DNA of 64,000 nucleotides from Variovorax paradoxus NBRC 15149 (GTDB lineage: Bacteria; Pseudomonadota; Gammaproteobacteria; Burkholderiales; Burkholderiaceae_C): positions 124,001-188,000 of the forward strand of contig NZ_BCUT01000008.1 of assembly GCF_001591365.1 (NCBI RefSeq), given 5' to 3'. This document shows, in pieces, positions 1-9,654 of this stretch (position 1 is its first letter; each line of letters starts with the position of its first letter). Both the position numbers and the translations under genes were made by a program. The notes below the pieces were generated by a model. The model made no database searches, was not told where the DNA came from, and saw nothing but the letters and a program-made list of their open reading frames with translations.

Positions 1-41
1 CCCCGCGCGAACCGCCCTCCAAGAATGCACAATCACGCTCC

Positions 42-1388
42 ATGTCCACCGTTTTCAACTTCACCTTCGTGCCCTGGTTCCGCTCGGTCGCGCCCTACAT
101 CCACACGCACCGCGGCAAGACCTTCGTGGTCGCGCTGGCAGGCGAGGCGATCGCGGCGGGCAAGCTGCAGAACATTGCGCAGGACCTTGCGCTGATCCAG
201 AGCATGGGCATCAAGATCGTGCTGGTGCACGGCTTCCGCCCGCAGGTCAACGAGCAGCTCGCGGCCAAGGGGCACGAGGCGCGCTACTCGCACGGCATCC
301 GCATCACCGACGAGGTGGCGCTGGATTCGGCGCAGGAAGCCGCCGGCCAGCTGCGCTACGAGATCGAGGCCGCCTTCAGCCAGGGCCTGCCGAACACGCC
401 GATGGCCGGATCGACGGTGCGCGTGATCTCGGGCAACTTCATCACCGCGCGCCCCGTCGGGGTGGTCGACGGCGTGGACTTCAAGCATTCGGGCCTGGTG
501 CGCAAGGTCGACGCCGTGGGCATCCGCCGCACGCTCGATTTCGGCGCCATGGTGCTGATGTCGCCCTTCGGCTTCTCGCCCACCGGCGAGGCCTTCAACC
601 TGACGATGGAAGAAGTCGCCACCAGCGTGGCCATCTCCATCCAGGCCGACAAGCTGATCTTCCTGACCGAGATCCCTGGCATCCGCATCGACAGCGAATT
701 GCCCGAGAGCGAAGACAACCCCATCGACACCGAGCTGCCGCTGGCCGCGGCCGAGAAGCTGCTGGCCTCGCTGCCGCCGCCGCAAAAGCCCACCGACACC
801 GCCTTCTACCTGCAGCACTGCGTGAAGGCCTGCAAGGGCGGCGTGGAGCGCAACCACATCCTGCCCTTTGCGCTGGACGGCGCGCTGCTGCTCGAGGTGT
901 ACGTGCACGACGGCGTCGGCACCATGGTGATCGACGAGAAGCTCGAGAGCCTGCGCGAAGCCACGGTCGACGACATCGGCGGCATCCTGCAGCTGATCGA
1001 GCCCTTCGAGCGCGACGGCACGCTGGTCAAGCGCGACCGCACCGAGATCGAGCGCGACGTGGGCCACTACACGGTCATCGAACACGACGGCGTGATCTTC
1101 GGCTGCGCGGCGCTCTACCCCTACCCCGAGGCCAAGACCGCCGAGATGGCCGCGCTGACCGTCTCGCCCCAGTCGCAGTCGCAGGGCGACGGCGAACGCA
1201 TCCTCAAGCGCATCGAGCACCGCGCCAAGGCCATGGGCCTGGAAAGCATCTTCGTGCTCACCACGCGCACCATGCACTGGTTCCTCAAGCGCGGCTTCCA
1301 GCAGGTCAACCCCGACTGGCTGCCCGAAGCCCGCAAGCGCAAGTACAACTGGGACCGCAAGAGCCAGGTGCTGGTCAAGAAAATCTGA
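42..1388 (+). CDS. argA: Amino-acid N-acetyltransferase (N-acetylglutamate synthase)
   Basis: Acetylates glutamate with acetyl-CoA, the first committed step of arginine synthesis, in the cytoplasm. The 448-residue protein has the classical two-domain build: an amino-acid-kinase-like domain (about residues 25-285, beginning with the KTFVVALAGEA strand and the IVLVHGFRPQVN loop) that normally binds arginine for feedback inhibition, and a C-terminal GNAT acetyltransferase domain (about 300-448, with ALTVSPQSQSQGDGERIL as the acetyl-CoA loop). Length matches bacterial ArgA. The ATG at 42 has no Shine-Dalgarno, but a CACAAT box lies 8 bases upstream, so the mRNA may be leaderless. Followed at 26 bases by a LysE exporter. 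Family assignment is firm. Confidence 0.95.
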   Translation: MSTVFNFTFVPWFRSVAPYIHTHRGKTFVVALAGEAIAAGKLQNIAQDLALIQSMGIKIVLVHGFRPQVNEQLAAKGHEARYSHGIRITDEVALDSAQEAAGQLRYEIEAAFSQGLPNTPMAGSTVRVISGNFITARPVGVVDGVDFKHSGLVRKVDAVGIRRTLDFGAMVLMSPFGFSPTGEAFNLTMEEVATSVAISIQADKLIFLTEIPGIRIDSELPESEDNPIDTELPLAAAEKLLASLPPPQKPTDTAFYLQHCVKACKGGVERNHILPFALDGALLLEVYVHDGVGTMVIDEKLESLREATVDDIGGILQLIEPFERDGTLVKRDRTEIERDVGHYTVIEHDGVIFGCAALYPYPEAKTAEMAALTVSPQSQSQGDGERILKRIEHRAKAMGLESIFVLTTRTMHWFLKRGFQQVNPDWLPEARKRKYNWDRKSQVLVKKI

Positions 1389-1413
1389 AGCTGGAAGAAG
1401 GACGCCCGCCGCC

Positions 1414-2052
1414 ATGACGCTCGCCACCGCCCTGCTGTTCACCCTGGTCGCCTTCACCGCCATCGCCACGCCCGGTCCCACGGTGCTGCTGGCGCTGAGC
1501 AACGGGTCCCGGCATGGCGTGCGCCGGGCGCTGCCGGGCATGCTCGGCGCGGTGCTGTCGGACTTCGTGCTGGTGGGCGCCGTCGCGCTTGGCCTGGGTG
1601 CGCTGCTCGCGGCGTCGGAGTTCTGGTTCTCGATGCTCAAGTGGGTGGGCGCCGCCTACCTGGCCTGGCTCGGGCTGCGCATGCTGCGCTCCAAGGGCGG
1701 CTTCAAGCTGCCGGATGCGGACGCCGCCGCCACGGTGACGGCGGGCGAAAGCCGGCGCATCTTCTTCAAGTCCTTCCTGGTGGCGGTGACCAACCCCAAG
1801 GGCTACATCTTCTGCTCGGCGCTCCTGCCGCAGTTCATCGATCCGGCGGCTGCGCAGGCGCCGCAGTACCTGATCATTGCCTTGATCTTCGCGGGCCTCG
1901 ACACGCTGGTGATGCTGGCCTACGCCTTCGTCGGCGCCCGCGCGATCCGGGTGCTCACGGTATCGGCCACGCGCTGGATCGACCGCGCCTGCGGCGGCAT
2001 GCTGCTGGCACTGGCGGGCTCGCTCGCCTTCTACCGGCGCAGCGCGGCCTGA
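1414..2052 (+). CDS. LysE/RhtB-family amino-acid exporter
   Basis: A 212-residue inner-membrane protein of the LysE/RhtB family, which exports amino acids or their derivatives. The N-terminus carries the family signature ATPGPTVLLALSNG (about residues 18-31), and hydrophobic segments are spread along the length (about 5-6 predicted). The sequence NPKGYIFCSALLPQFI (about 129-144) is the second conserved block of the family. It sits 26 bases after argA in the same direction, so export of an arginine-pathway or other amino acid is plausible, but the substrate cannot be read from sequence. Confidence 0.88.
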   Translation: MTLATALLFTLVAFTAIATPGPTVLLALSNGSRHGVRRALPGMLGAVLSDFVLVGAVALGLGALLAASEFWFSMLKWVGAAYLAWLGLRMLRSKGGFKLPDADAAATVTAGESRRIFFKSFLVAVTNPKGYIFCSALLPQFIDPAAAQAPQYLIIALIFAGLDTLVMLAYAFVGARAIRVLTVSATRWIDRACGGMLLALAGSLAFYRRSAA

Positions 2053-2113
2053 CGCCTGCCAGCCGTCATGGCTGCCAGTAGCCGCTTCGGGAGGAGCGGT
2101 AACACCTGTCACC

Positions 2114-2119
2114 GATAAT
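2114..2119 (+). promoter_or_regulatory. Putative -10 box (GATAAT) of dapC
   Basis: GATAAT ends 7 bases before the dapC ATG, and there is no purine-rich ribosome site in between. If used, transcription would start at or next to the start codon. No good -35 hexamer is seen at 16-18 bases. Confidence 0.4.
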
Positions 2120-2126
2120 CCCGGGC

Positions 2127-3338
2127 ATGAATCCCCTGCTTTCCCGGTTGCAACCCTATCCCTTCGAGCGGCTGAAGCAACTGTTCGCGGGCGTCACGCC
2201 CAACCCCGAGTTCCCGGCCATCAGCCTGGGCATCGGCGAACCCAAGCACGCCACGCCAGGCTTCATCAAGGACGCTTTGAGCGCCAGCCTCGGCGCGCTG
2301 GCCGCCTACCCCGCGACCGCGGGCGACCTGGCCCTGCGCACCGCCTTCACCGACTGGCTGAAAACCCGCTACAGCCTCGCCCTCGACCCGGCCACGCAGG
2401 TGCTGCCTGTCAATGGTTCGCGGGAAGCCCTGTTCTCGCTGGCGCAGACCGTGGTCGACCCCACCGCCTCGCCGCAGCCGGTGGTGATGTCGCCCAATCC
2501 GTTCTATCAGATCTACGAGGGCGCGGCCCTGCTTTCGGGCGCCGAGCCGTACTACGTGGCCAGCGTGCCCGCGCGCAATTTCGCGGTCGCCTGGGACAGC
2601 GTGCCCGAGGCCGTCTGGGCCCGCACGCAGTTGGTGTTCGTCTGCTCGCCGGGCAATCCGACGGGTGCGGTGATGTCGCTGGACGAATGGAAAAGGCTCT
2701 TCGACCTGTCGGACCGCCACGGCTTCGTGATTGCCGCCGACGAGTGCTACAGCGAGATCTATTTCCGCGACGAACCCCCGCTCAGCGGACTCGAAGCCTC
2801 GGTGAAGCTCGGGCGGCCCGACTTCCGGAACCTGATTGCGCTGACCTCGCTGTCCAAGCGCAGCAACGTGCCCGGCCTGCGCAGCGGCTTCGTGGCGGGC
2901 GACGCGGCCATCATCAAGAAGTTCCTGCTCTACCGCACCTACCACGGCAGCGCCATGAGCGGCGCCGTGGCCGCGGCCAGCATCGCGGCCTGGGGCGACG
3001 AGTCCCATGTGGTGGACAACCGCGCCCAGTACCGCGCCAAGTTCGCGGCCGTCACGCCGCTGCTCGAACCCGTGCTCGACGTGCGCCTGCCCGACGCCAG
3101 TTTCTATCTCTGGGCCGGCATTCCCGAAGTGTGGGCTGGCGACGACGAAGCCTTCGCCCGCGCGCTCTACGCTCAATACAATGTGACGGTTCTGCCGGGG
3201 AGCTATCTGGCGCGAGAGACCGCCCACGGCGCCAACCCTGGCCGCGGCCGCATCCGCATGGCACTGGTCGCCGAAACAGCCGAATGCGTGGAGGCCGCCC
3301 AGCGCATCGTCCGCTTCTGCAAGGACGCTCGCCGCTGA
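2127..3338 (+). CDS. dapC: Succinyldiaminopimelate transaminase
   Basis: PLP-dependent class I/II aminotransferase converting N-succinyl-2-amino-6-ketopimelate to N-succinyl-LL-diaminopimelate in the lysine and peptidoglycan pathway. The 403-residue sequence shows the fold-type I landmarks: SPGNPTG (about 174-180), the aspartate of AADECYSE, and the Schiff-base lysine K244 in SLSKRSN, followed by the phosphate-binding arginine of GLRSGF. Specific assignment to DapC over other aminotransferases rests on its position directly before dapD, with dapE two genes further on. Start chosen at the ATG just after the GATAAT box. Confidence 0.93.
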   Translation: MNPLLSRLQPYPFERLKQLFAGVTPNPEFPAISLGIGEPKHATPGFIKDALSASLGALAAYPATAGDLALRTAFTDWLKTRYSLALDPATQVLPVNGSREALFSLAQTVVDPTASPQPVVMSPNPFYQIYEGAALLSGAEPYYVASVPARNFAVAWDSVPEAVWARTQLVFVCSPGNPTGAVMSLDEWKRLFDLSDRHGFVIAADECYSEIYFRDEPPLSGLEASVKLGRPDFRNLIALTSLSKRSNVPGLRSGFVAGDAAIIKKFLLYRTYHGSAMSGAVAAASIAAWGDESHVVDNRAQYRAKFAAVTPLLEPVLDVRLPDASFYLWAGIPEVWAGDDEAFARALYAQYNVTVLPGSYLARETAHGANPGRGRIRMALVAETAECVEAAQRIVRFCKDARR

Positions 3339-3382
3339 TCCGCTTTTTCGCCCGCACCCATTTTTCACACGAGACTTTCTCC

Positions 3383-4216
<834 letters not shown>

Positions 4217-4250
4217 TCGAGAAAACAACAGCACCCGAGGAGAGCGACCG

Positions 4251-5399
4251 ATGAACATGATGGAGCGGATTCTTCGTTTGATGGCCGAGCGCAAGGCCTC
4301 CGACATCTACCTCTCGGCGCACTCCCCGGTGCTGATCCGCCTCAACGGCACCTGCGTGCCGATCAACGCCCAGGTGCTGCCGGCCACCGCGCCGCTCGCG
4401 CTGCTGGCCGAGGTGGTGCCCGAAGCCCGCATCCAGGAGCTGGAGCGAACCGGCGAACTCAACATGGCCGTGATGCTCGAGGGCGCCGGCAACTACCGCA
4501 TCAGCGCCATGCGCCAGCGCGGCAGCTATGCGGTGGTGGTGCGGCACATCGCCTCGACCATTCCGAGCTTTGCCGACCTGAACCTGCCTGACATCCTCAA
4601 GACGCTCATCATGGAAAAGCGCGGGCTGATCCTGATGGTGGGCGCGACCGGCGCCGGCAAGACCACCACGCTGGCCTCGATGCTCGACTACCGCAACGAG
4701 CACGCCACGGGCCACATCCTCACGGTGGAAGAACCCATCGAGTTCACCTATACCAACAAGAAGTCGCTGGTGAACCAGCGCGACGTGGGCAGCGACACCG
4801 AGTCGCTGCAGGTTGCGCTCAAGAATGCGCTGCGCCAGGCGCCCGACGTGATCCAGATCGGCGAGATCCGCGACCGCGAAACCATGACGGCCGCCATTGC
4901 CTATGCGCAGTCGGGCCACCTGTGCGTGGCCACGCTGCATGCCAACAACAGCTACCGCGCGCTCAACCGCATCCTGAGCTTCTTCCCGGTCGAGGTGCGC
5001 CCCACGCTGCTGGGCGACCTGGGCTCGGCGCTGCGCGCCATCGTGTCGCAGCGGCTGCTGCGCACGCCCACCGGCGGCCGCGTGCCGGCGCTCGAGGTCA
5101 TGCTCAACACGGCCCTGGTGGCCGAGCTGATCGAAAAGGGCGACTTCTCCGCCGTCAAGGAAGCCATGGAGCAATCGATGGCCGAAGGCTCGCAGACCTT
5201 CGAGGAAGACATTGCCCGCCTCATCACCGAAGAGCGCGTGACGCGCGAGGAAGGCCTGGCCCAGGCCGACTCGCCCACCAACCTGATGTGGCGGCTGCAG
5301 AACCGCGCCGCGCCCAAGCAGAAGACCGAAGACCGCAACCTGACGGACCAGGTCGACGAACCCACCTTCACTGACATCACGCTCGACGTGAAGTTCTGA
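4251..5399 (+). CDS. pilU: Type IV pilus retraction ATPase, PilU-like
   Basis: Hexameric GspE/PilT-family ATPase of 382 residues that helps power pilus retraction (twitching) at the inner membrane. Walker A is GATGAGKTTT (about 130-139); the Asp box and Walker B region (ILTVEEPIEF, QIGEIRDRETM) and the His box (HLCVATLHANNSYRALNRI) are intact. The N-terminal SDIYLSAHSPVLIRLNG segment and the length fit PilU better than PilT (about 345 residues), but PilT-like paralogues cannot be excluded. It is embedded between dapD and dapE, 34 and 16 bases away, with a GAGGAG ribosome site. Confidence 0.85.
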   Translation: MNMMERILRLMAERKASDIYLSAHSPVLIRLNGTCVPINAQVLPATAPLALLAEVVPEARIQELERTGELNMAVMLEGAGNYRISAMRQRGSYAVVVRHIASTIPSFADLNLPDILKTLIMEKRGLILMVGATGAGKTTTLASMLDYRNEHATGHILTVEEPIEFTYTNKKSLVNQRDVGSDTESLQVALKNALRQAPDVIQIGEIRDRETMTAAIAYAQSGHLCVATLHANNSYRALNRILSFFPVEVRPTLLGDLGSALRAIVSQRLLRTPTGGRVPALEVMLNTALVAELIEKGDFSAVKEAMEQSMAEGSQTFEEDIARLITEERVTREEGLAQADSPTNLMWRLQNRAAPKQKTEDRNLTDQVDEPTFTDITLDVKF

Positions 5400-5415
5400 A
5401 CCCGGCCTTTCCCCG

Positions 5416-6591
5416 ATGTCCCGTACCCTCCAGCTCGCCGAACAACTCATCTCGCGCCCCTCGGTCACCCCCGACGATGCGGGCTGCCAACAGATCCTCG
5501 GCGAACGGCTGGCACGGCTGGGCTTCACGCTCGAAACCATCGAAAGCGGCCCGGCCGATTTTCGCGTGACCAACCTGTGGGCGGTGCGCCGCCCGGCCGG
5601 CACCGCGCCGACCAAGACGCTGGTGTTCGCGGGCCACACCGACGTGGTGCCCACGGGGCCGGTCGAGCAGTGGACCAGCCATCCGTTCACGCCCACCCAC
5701 CGCGGCGGCAAGCTCTATGGCCGCGGCGCGTGCGACATGAAGACATCGGTCGCGGCCTTCGTGGTCTCCATCGAGGAATTCCTTGCGGCCACGCCCGATC
5801 CCAGGCTCACGCTCGCGCTCCTGCTCACCAGCGACGAGGAAGGCCCGGGCGTCGATGGCACGGTCATCGTCTGCAACGCGCTGGCCGCGCGTGGCGAAAC
5901 CATCGACTACTGCATCGTCGGCGAGCCCACGGCCGTCGAGCGCTGCGGCGACATGATCAAGAACGGCCGCCGCGGCACCATGAGCGGCAAGCTCACCGTG
6001 CATGGCGTGCAGGGCCACATCGCCTACCCGCACCTCGCGAAGAACCCGGTGCATGCCGTGGCGCCCGCGCTGGCGGAGCTGGTGGCCATCAACGCCGCGG
6101 GCGGCTGGGACGCGGGCAATGCGTACTTCCAGCCCACCAGCTGGCAGATCAGCAACTTTCACTCGGGCACCGGCGCAAGCAACGTGATCCCGGGCAGCGC
6201 GGTCATCGACTTCAATTTCCGCTTCTCGACCGAATCGACGCCCGAGTCCTTGCAGCAGCGCGTGCATGCGGTGCTCGATGCACACGGCGTGGACTGCACG
6301 CTCGCCTGGACCATCGGCGGCCTGCCCTTTCTCACGACGCCGGGCGAACTCGTCAGCGCGGTGCAGACGGCCATTGCCGACGAAACCGGCATCGCCACCG
6401 AGCTCTCGACCAGCGGCGGCACCAGCGATGCACGCTTCATCGCCAAGATCTGCAAGCAGGTGGTCGAGCTCGGCCCGGTCAATGCCAGCATCCACAAGAT
6501 CGACGAGCACATCGACGTGGCCGAGATCGAGACGCTGAAGAACATCTACAAGCGCACGCTGGAGCGCCTCGAAGCGTCGCTCATCCAATGA
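5416..6591 (+). CDS. dapE: Succinyl-diaminopimelate desuccinylase
   Basis: M20-family zinc peptidase fold hydrolysing N-succinyl-LL-DAP to LL-DAP and succinate. The 391 residues show the first metal site HTDVVP (about 75-80), the bridging aspartate in GRGACDMKTS (about 103-112), the catalytic glutamate pair in TSDEEGPG (about 138-145) and a C-terminal metal-ligand region around KICKQVVELGPVNASIHKIDEH. The lid/dimerisation domain lies between. Completes the dapC-D-E set here. The stop codon overlaps a 22-codon frame that leads into prmB. Confidence 0.95.
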   Translation: MSRTLQLAEQLISRPSVTPDDAGCQQILGERLARLGFTLETIESGPADFRVTNLWAVRRPAGTAPTKTLVFAGHTDVVPTGPVEQWTSHPFTPTHRGGKLYGRGACDMKTSVAAFVVSIEEFLAATPDPRLTLALLLTSDEEGPGVDGTVIVCNALAARGETIDYCIVGEPTAVERCGDMIKNGRRGTMSGKLTVHGVQGHIAYPHLAKNPVHAVAPALAELVAINAAGGWDAGNAYFQPTSWQISNFHSGTGASNVIPGSAVIDFNFRFSTESTPESLQQRVHAVLDAHGVDCTLAWTIGGLPFLTTPGELVSAVQTAIADETGIATELSTSGGTSDARFIAKICKQVVELGPVNASIHKIDEHIDVAEIETLKNIYKRTLERLEASLIQ

Positions 6592-6656
6592 GCGCCGCGC
6601 CGGGCCGCCCCAAGCAAGCTCGCACCGCAGCGCGAAGCGCGGAGGTCATCCAATGA
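6588..6656 (+). other. 22-codon bridging minigene or repeat between dapE and prmB
   Basis: An ATG overlaps the dapE stop (ATGA) and opens a 22-codon frame (MSAAPGRPKQARTAARSAEV... ending IQ) whose own stop overlaps the prmB ATG (ATGA again). The 11-base string TCATCCAATGA (with GC following) occurs at both ends, and a GGAGGT ribosome site for prmB lies inside. It could be a translated coupling peptide or a small repeat inserted at a stop/start junction. Function unknown. Confidence 0.4.
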
Positions 6657-7534
6657 GCACTGTCATCGAGCTGATCGAGGCCGGCGCCAAGCGGCTGGAA
6701 GAGGCCGGGGTCGCCTTCGGCCACGGCACCGCCAACGCCTTCGACGAAGCCGCATGGCTGGTGCTGTGGCGCCTGAAGCTGCCGCTGGACGACATCGACG
6801 CGGTGGCCGACAAGGCCGTCTCGCCGGCCGATGCCGGCAAGGTCGCGGCGCTGCTCGACGAACGCATCGCCACGCGCAAGCCCGCCGCCTATCTCACCAA
6901 GGAGGCGTGGCTGCAGGGCGTGCCCTTCTACGTGGACGAGCGCGCCATCGTGCCGCGCAGCTTCGTCGCCGAGCTGATCGCCGACGGCAGCATCGACTAC
7001 TGGCTCGGCGAGCACACGCAGCGCGTGCTCGACCTGTGCACGGGCAACGGCAGCCTGGCAGTGCTCGCGGCCATGACCTATCCGGACATCACGGTCGATG
7101 CCGCCGACCTGTCGGTCGAGGCGCTCGAGGTGGCAGCTATCAACGTCACGCGGCACCAGCTCGATGCGCGCATCAAGCTCGTCGAATCCGACGGCCTCGC
7201 CAGCCTGCCCGGTCCCTACGACCTGGTGCTGTGCAACCCGCCCTACGTGAACAGCGCAAGCATGGCCGCCCTGCCCGCCGAATACCGCGCCGAGCCCGAA
7301 CTGGCGCTGGCCGGCGGCGCCGACGGAATGGACTTCGTGCGCCAGCTGTTCGCCGACGCGCCTTCGCGCATGAGCGAAGAGGCCGTGCTGGTGCTGGAGA
7401 TCGGCAACGAGCGCGAATACTTCGAGGCCGCCTTCCCGCAGCTCGAAGTCGTGTGGCTGGAAACCTCCGCGGGCGAGGACCAGGTCCTGCTCGTGACCCG
7501 AGCCGCGCTGCTGGCCGGCGCCGGCGTGCGTTAG
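6653..7534 (+). CDS. prmB: Ribosomal protein uL3 glutamine N5-methyltransferase
   Basis: SAM-dependent methyltransferase that modifies a glutamine of ribosomal protein L3. The 293-residue protein has the PrmB-type N-terminus (FGHGTANAFDEAAWLVL), the SAM motif VLDLCTGNGSLAVLAA (about 123-138) and the glutamine-binding NPPYV (about 193-197). The FGHGT start region separates it from PrmC/HemK, whose N-terminus differs. Good ribosome site GGAGGT before the ATG. Last gene of the dap-group transcript. Confidence 0.9.
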   Translation: MSTVIELIEAGAKRLEEAGVAFGHGTANAFDEAAWLVLWRLKLPLDDIDAVADKAVSPADAGKVAALLDERIATRKPAAYLTKEAWLQGVPFYVDERAIVPRSFVAELIADGSIDYWLGEHTQRVLDLCTGNGSLAVLAAMTYPDITVDAADLSVEALEVAAINVTRHQLDARIKLVESDGLASLPGPYDLVLCNPPYVNSASMAALPAEYRAEPELALAGGADGMDFVRQLFADAPSRMSEEAVLVLEIGNEREYFEAAFPQLEVVWLETSAGEDQVLLVTRAALLAGAGVR

Positions 7535-7566
7535 CTGCATCCGCTCACGCCCTTTCCGCCGTTTTC

Positions 7567-7595
7567 CCGCAGCCCGGCTGCGGCCCTCCTTTTTT
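7567..7595 (+). terminator. Possible terminator after prmB
   Basis: A 7-bp GC stem (CCGCAGC/GCTGCGG, loop CCG) at 7567-7583 is followed after several bases by a run of six T. The T-run is not immediately adjacent, so this is a weak call. Confidence 0.4.
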
Positions 7596-7649
7596 GGGTG
7601 GTGTCCTCCCCATTTGCCCCTTCGCGCCAGGCCGCCACAGGCCGGGCGG

Positions 7650-7655
7650 GATAAT
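7650..7655 (+). promoter_or_regulatory. Putative -10 box (GATAAT) of the ABC-F gene
   Basis: GATAAT lies 21 bases before the ATG at 7677. The short predicted leader has no Shine-Dalgarno. Confidence 0.35.
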
Positions 7656-7676
7656 CGCCCCTACGGTTCCTATTTC

Positions 7677-9629
7677 ATGATTACTCTCAAAAACGTCATT
7701 CTTCGCCGCAGCGCCAAGGTTCTGCTCGACGGCGCCACCGTCACCATCAATCCCGGTGAGAAGGTCGGCCTCGTCGGGCGCAATGGCGCCGGCAAGTCGA
7801 CCCTGTTCGCGCTCTTCAACGGTTCGCTGCACGAGGACGGCGGCGACTTCTACGTGCCCAAGCAGTGGCGCATGGCGCAGGTGGCGCAGGACATGCCCGA
7901 AACCGAGGAGTCGGCCACCGACTTCGTGGTGGGCGGCGACACCCGGCTGACCGAGCTGCGCGCCACGCTGGCGGCCATCGAGGCCGCCTACGAAGCCAAC
8001 CCCGACGACGCCGACATCGGCATGGAACTGGCCCACGCCTACACCGACCTGGCCGACGCCGGCGAGCACGACGCCGTGCCGCGTGCACAGGCGCTGGTGC
8101 TCGGGCTGGGCTTCAAGTCGCACGAGCTCGACGAGCCCGTCAACAGCTTCTCGGGCGGCTGGCGCATGCGCCTGCAGCTGGCCCGCGCGCTGATGTGCCC
8201 GAGCGACCTGCTGCTGCTCGACGAACCCACCAACCACCTGGACCTGGACGCGCTCGTCTGGCTCGAAGCCTGGCTGCAGAAGTACGCCGGCACCATGATC
8301 GTCATCAGCCACGACCGCGAGTTCCTCGACGCCGTGACCGACGTCACGCTGCACATCGCCAACGCGCAGCTCACGCGCTATGGCGGCAACTACAGCAAGT
8401 TCGAGGACATGCGCGCGTTGCAGATGGAGCAGCAGCAGGTGGCCTTCTCCAAGCAGCAGGACAAGATCGCCCACCTGCAGAAGTTCATCGACCGCTTCAA
8501 GGCCAAGGCCAGCAAGGCCAAGCAGGCGCAAAGCCGGGTCAAGGCGCTGGAGCGCATGGAAAGGGTCGCGCCGCTCTTGGCCGAGGCCGACTTCACCTTC
8601 GAGTTCAAGGAGCCGGGCAACATCCCCAACCCGATGCTCTCGATCAGCAATGCGAGCTTCGGCTATGAGATCGAGGGCGAAGAGCCCAAGACCATCCTGC
8701 GCGGCGTCAGCCGCTCGGTGCTCGCGGGCCAGCGCATCGGCATCCTGGGCGCCAACGGCCAGGGCAAGTCGACCCTGGTGAAGACCATTGCGCGCGAAAT
8801 GGGCGCGCTGGCCGGCCAGGTCACCGAGGGCAAGGGCCTCAACATCGGCTACTTCGCGCAGCAGGAACTCGACGTGCTGCGCCCGCAGGACAACCCGCTC
8901 GAGCACATGGTGCGCATGGCGCGCGAACTGGGCAGCGCCGTCAAGGAAAGCACCGGCGAGCAGGCGCTGCGCGGCTTCCTCGGCAGCTTCAACTTCAGCG
9001 GCGACATGGTGAAGCAGCCCGTGGGCACCATGAGCGGCGGCGAGAAGGCGCGCCTGGTGCTCGCGATGATGGTCTGGCAGCGCCCCAACCTGCTGCTGCT
9101 GGACGAACCCACCAACCACCTGGACCTGGCCACGCGCGAGGCGCTGGCCGTGGCGCTCAACGAATTCGAAGGCACGCTGATGCTGGTGAGCCACGACCGC
9201 GCGCTGCTGCGCTCGGTGTGCGACGAGTTCTGGCTCGTGGGCCGCGGCGTGGTCGCCGATTTCGATGGCGACCTCGACGACTACCAGCGCTACCTGCTCG
9301 ACGAAGCCAAGCGGCTGCGCGAGGAAGCCAAGGTGGCCGTGCGCGAAGCCGCCAGCGCGGCCGCCCCGGCGCCCAAACAGGACGCCCAGGACCGCCAGCA
9401 GCGCAGCGACCAGGCCAAGCCGATCAAGCGCGAGATCGCGCAGATCGACGAACGGCTGGCCGCGGCCGGCACCGAACGCACCGCGCTCGAGGCGCGCCTG
9501 GCGCAGCCGTTGCCGCCAGCCGAGATTGCCGAGGCGGGCAAGCGGCTGAAAGCCCTCAACGACGAAATCGGCCGACTCGAAGAGCGCTGGCTGGCCCTGT
9601 CGGACCAGCTCGAGGCGCTCGCGGCCTGA
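7677..9629 (+). CDS. ABC-F family ATPase (YheS/Uup type)
   Basis: A 650-residue soluble protein with two ABC ATPase domains in tandem and no membrane domain, the ABC-F layout of ribosome-associated factors. First Walker A GRNGAGKST (34-42) and signature SGGWRMRLQLARAL (about 159-172); second Walker A GANGQGKST (about 358-366) and signature SGGEKARLVLA (about 453). A charged linker (about 255-300) joins the two, and the C-terminal 100 residues form a predicted coiled coil. The overall build resembles E. coli YheS (637 residues). Likely acts on the ribosome during translation; the specific role is unknown. Start at ATG 7677, where similarity begins. Confidence 0.88.
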   Translation: MITLKNVILRRSAKVLLDGATVTINPGEKVGLVGRNGAGKSTLFALFNGSLHEDGGDFYVPKQWRMAQVAQDMPETEESATDFVVGGDTRLTELRATLAAIEAAYEANPDDADIGMELAHAYTDLADAGEHDAVPRAQALVLGLGFKSHELDEPVNSFSGGWRMRLQLARALMCPSDLLLLDEPTNHLDLDALVWLEAWLQKYAGTMIVISHDREFLDAVTDVTLHIANAQLTRYGGNYSKFEDMRALQMEQQQVAFSKQQDKIAHLQKFIDRFKAKASKAKQAQSRVKALERMERVAPLLAEADFTFEFKEPGNIPNPMLSISNASFGYEIEGEEPKTILRGVSRSVLAGQRIGILGANGQGKSTLVKTIAREMGALAGQVTEGKGLNIGYFAQQELDVLRPQDNPLEHMVRMARELGSAVKESTGEQALRGFLGSFNFSGDMVKQPVGTMSGGEKARLVLAMMVWQRPNLLLLDEPTNHLDLATREALAVALNEFEGTLMLVSHDRALLRSVCDEFWLVGRGVVADFDGDLDDYQRYLLDEAKRLREEAKVAVREAASAAAPAPKQDAQDRQQRSDQAKPIKREIAQIDERLAAAGTERTALEARLAQPLPPAEIAEAGKRLKALNDEIGRLEERWLALSDQLEALAA

Positions 9630-9654
9630 GCTCTCTGCCAAGGAGACGCCCTGC

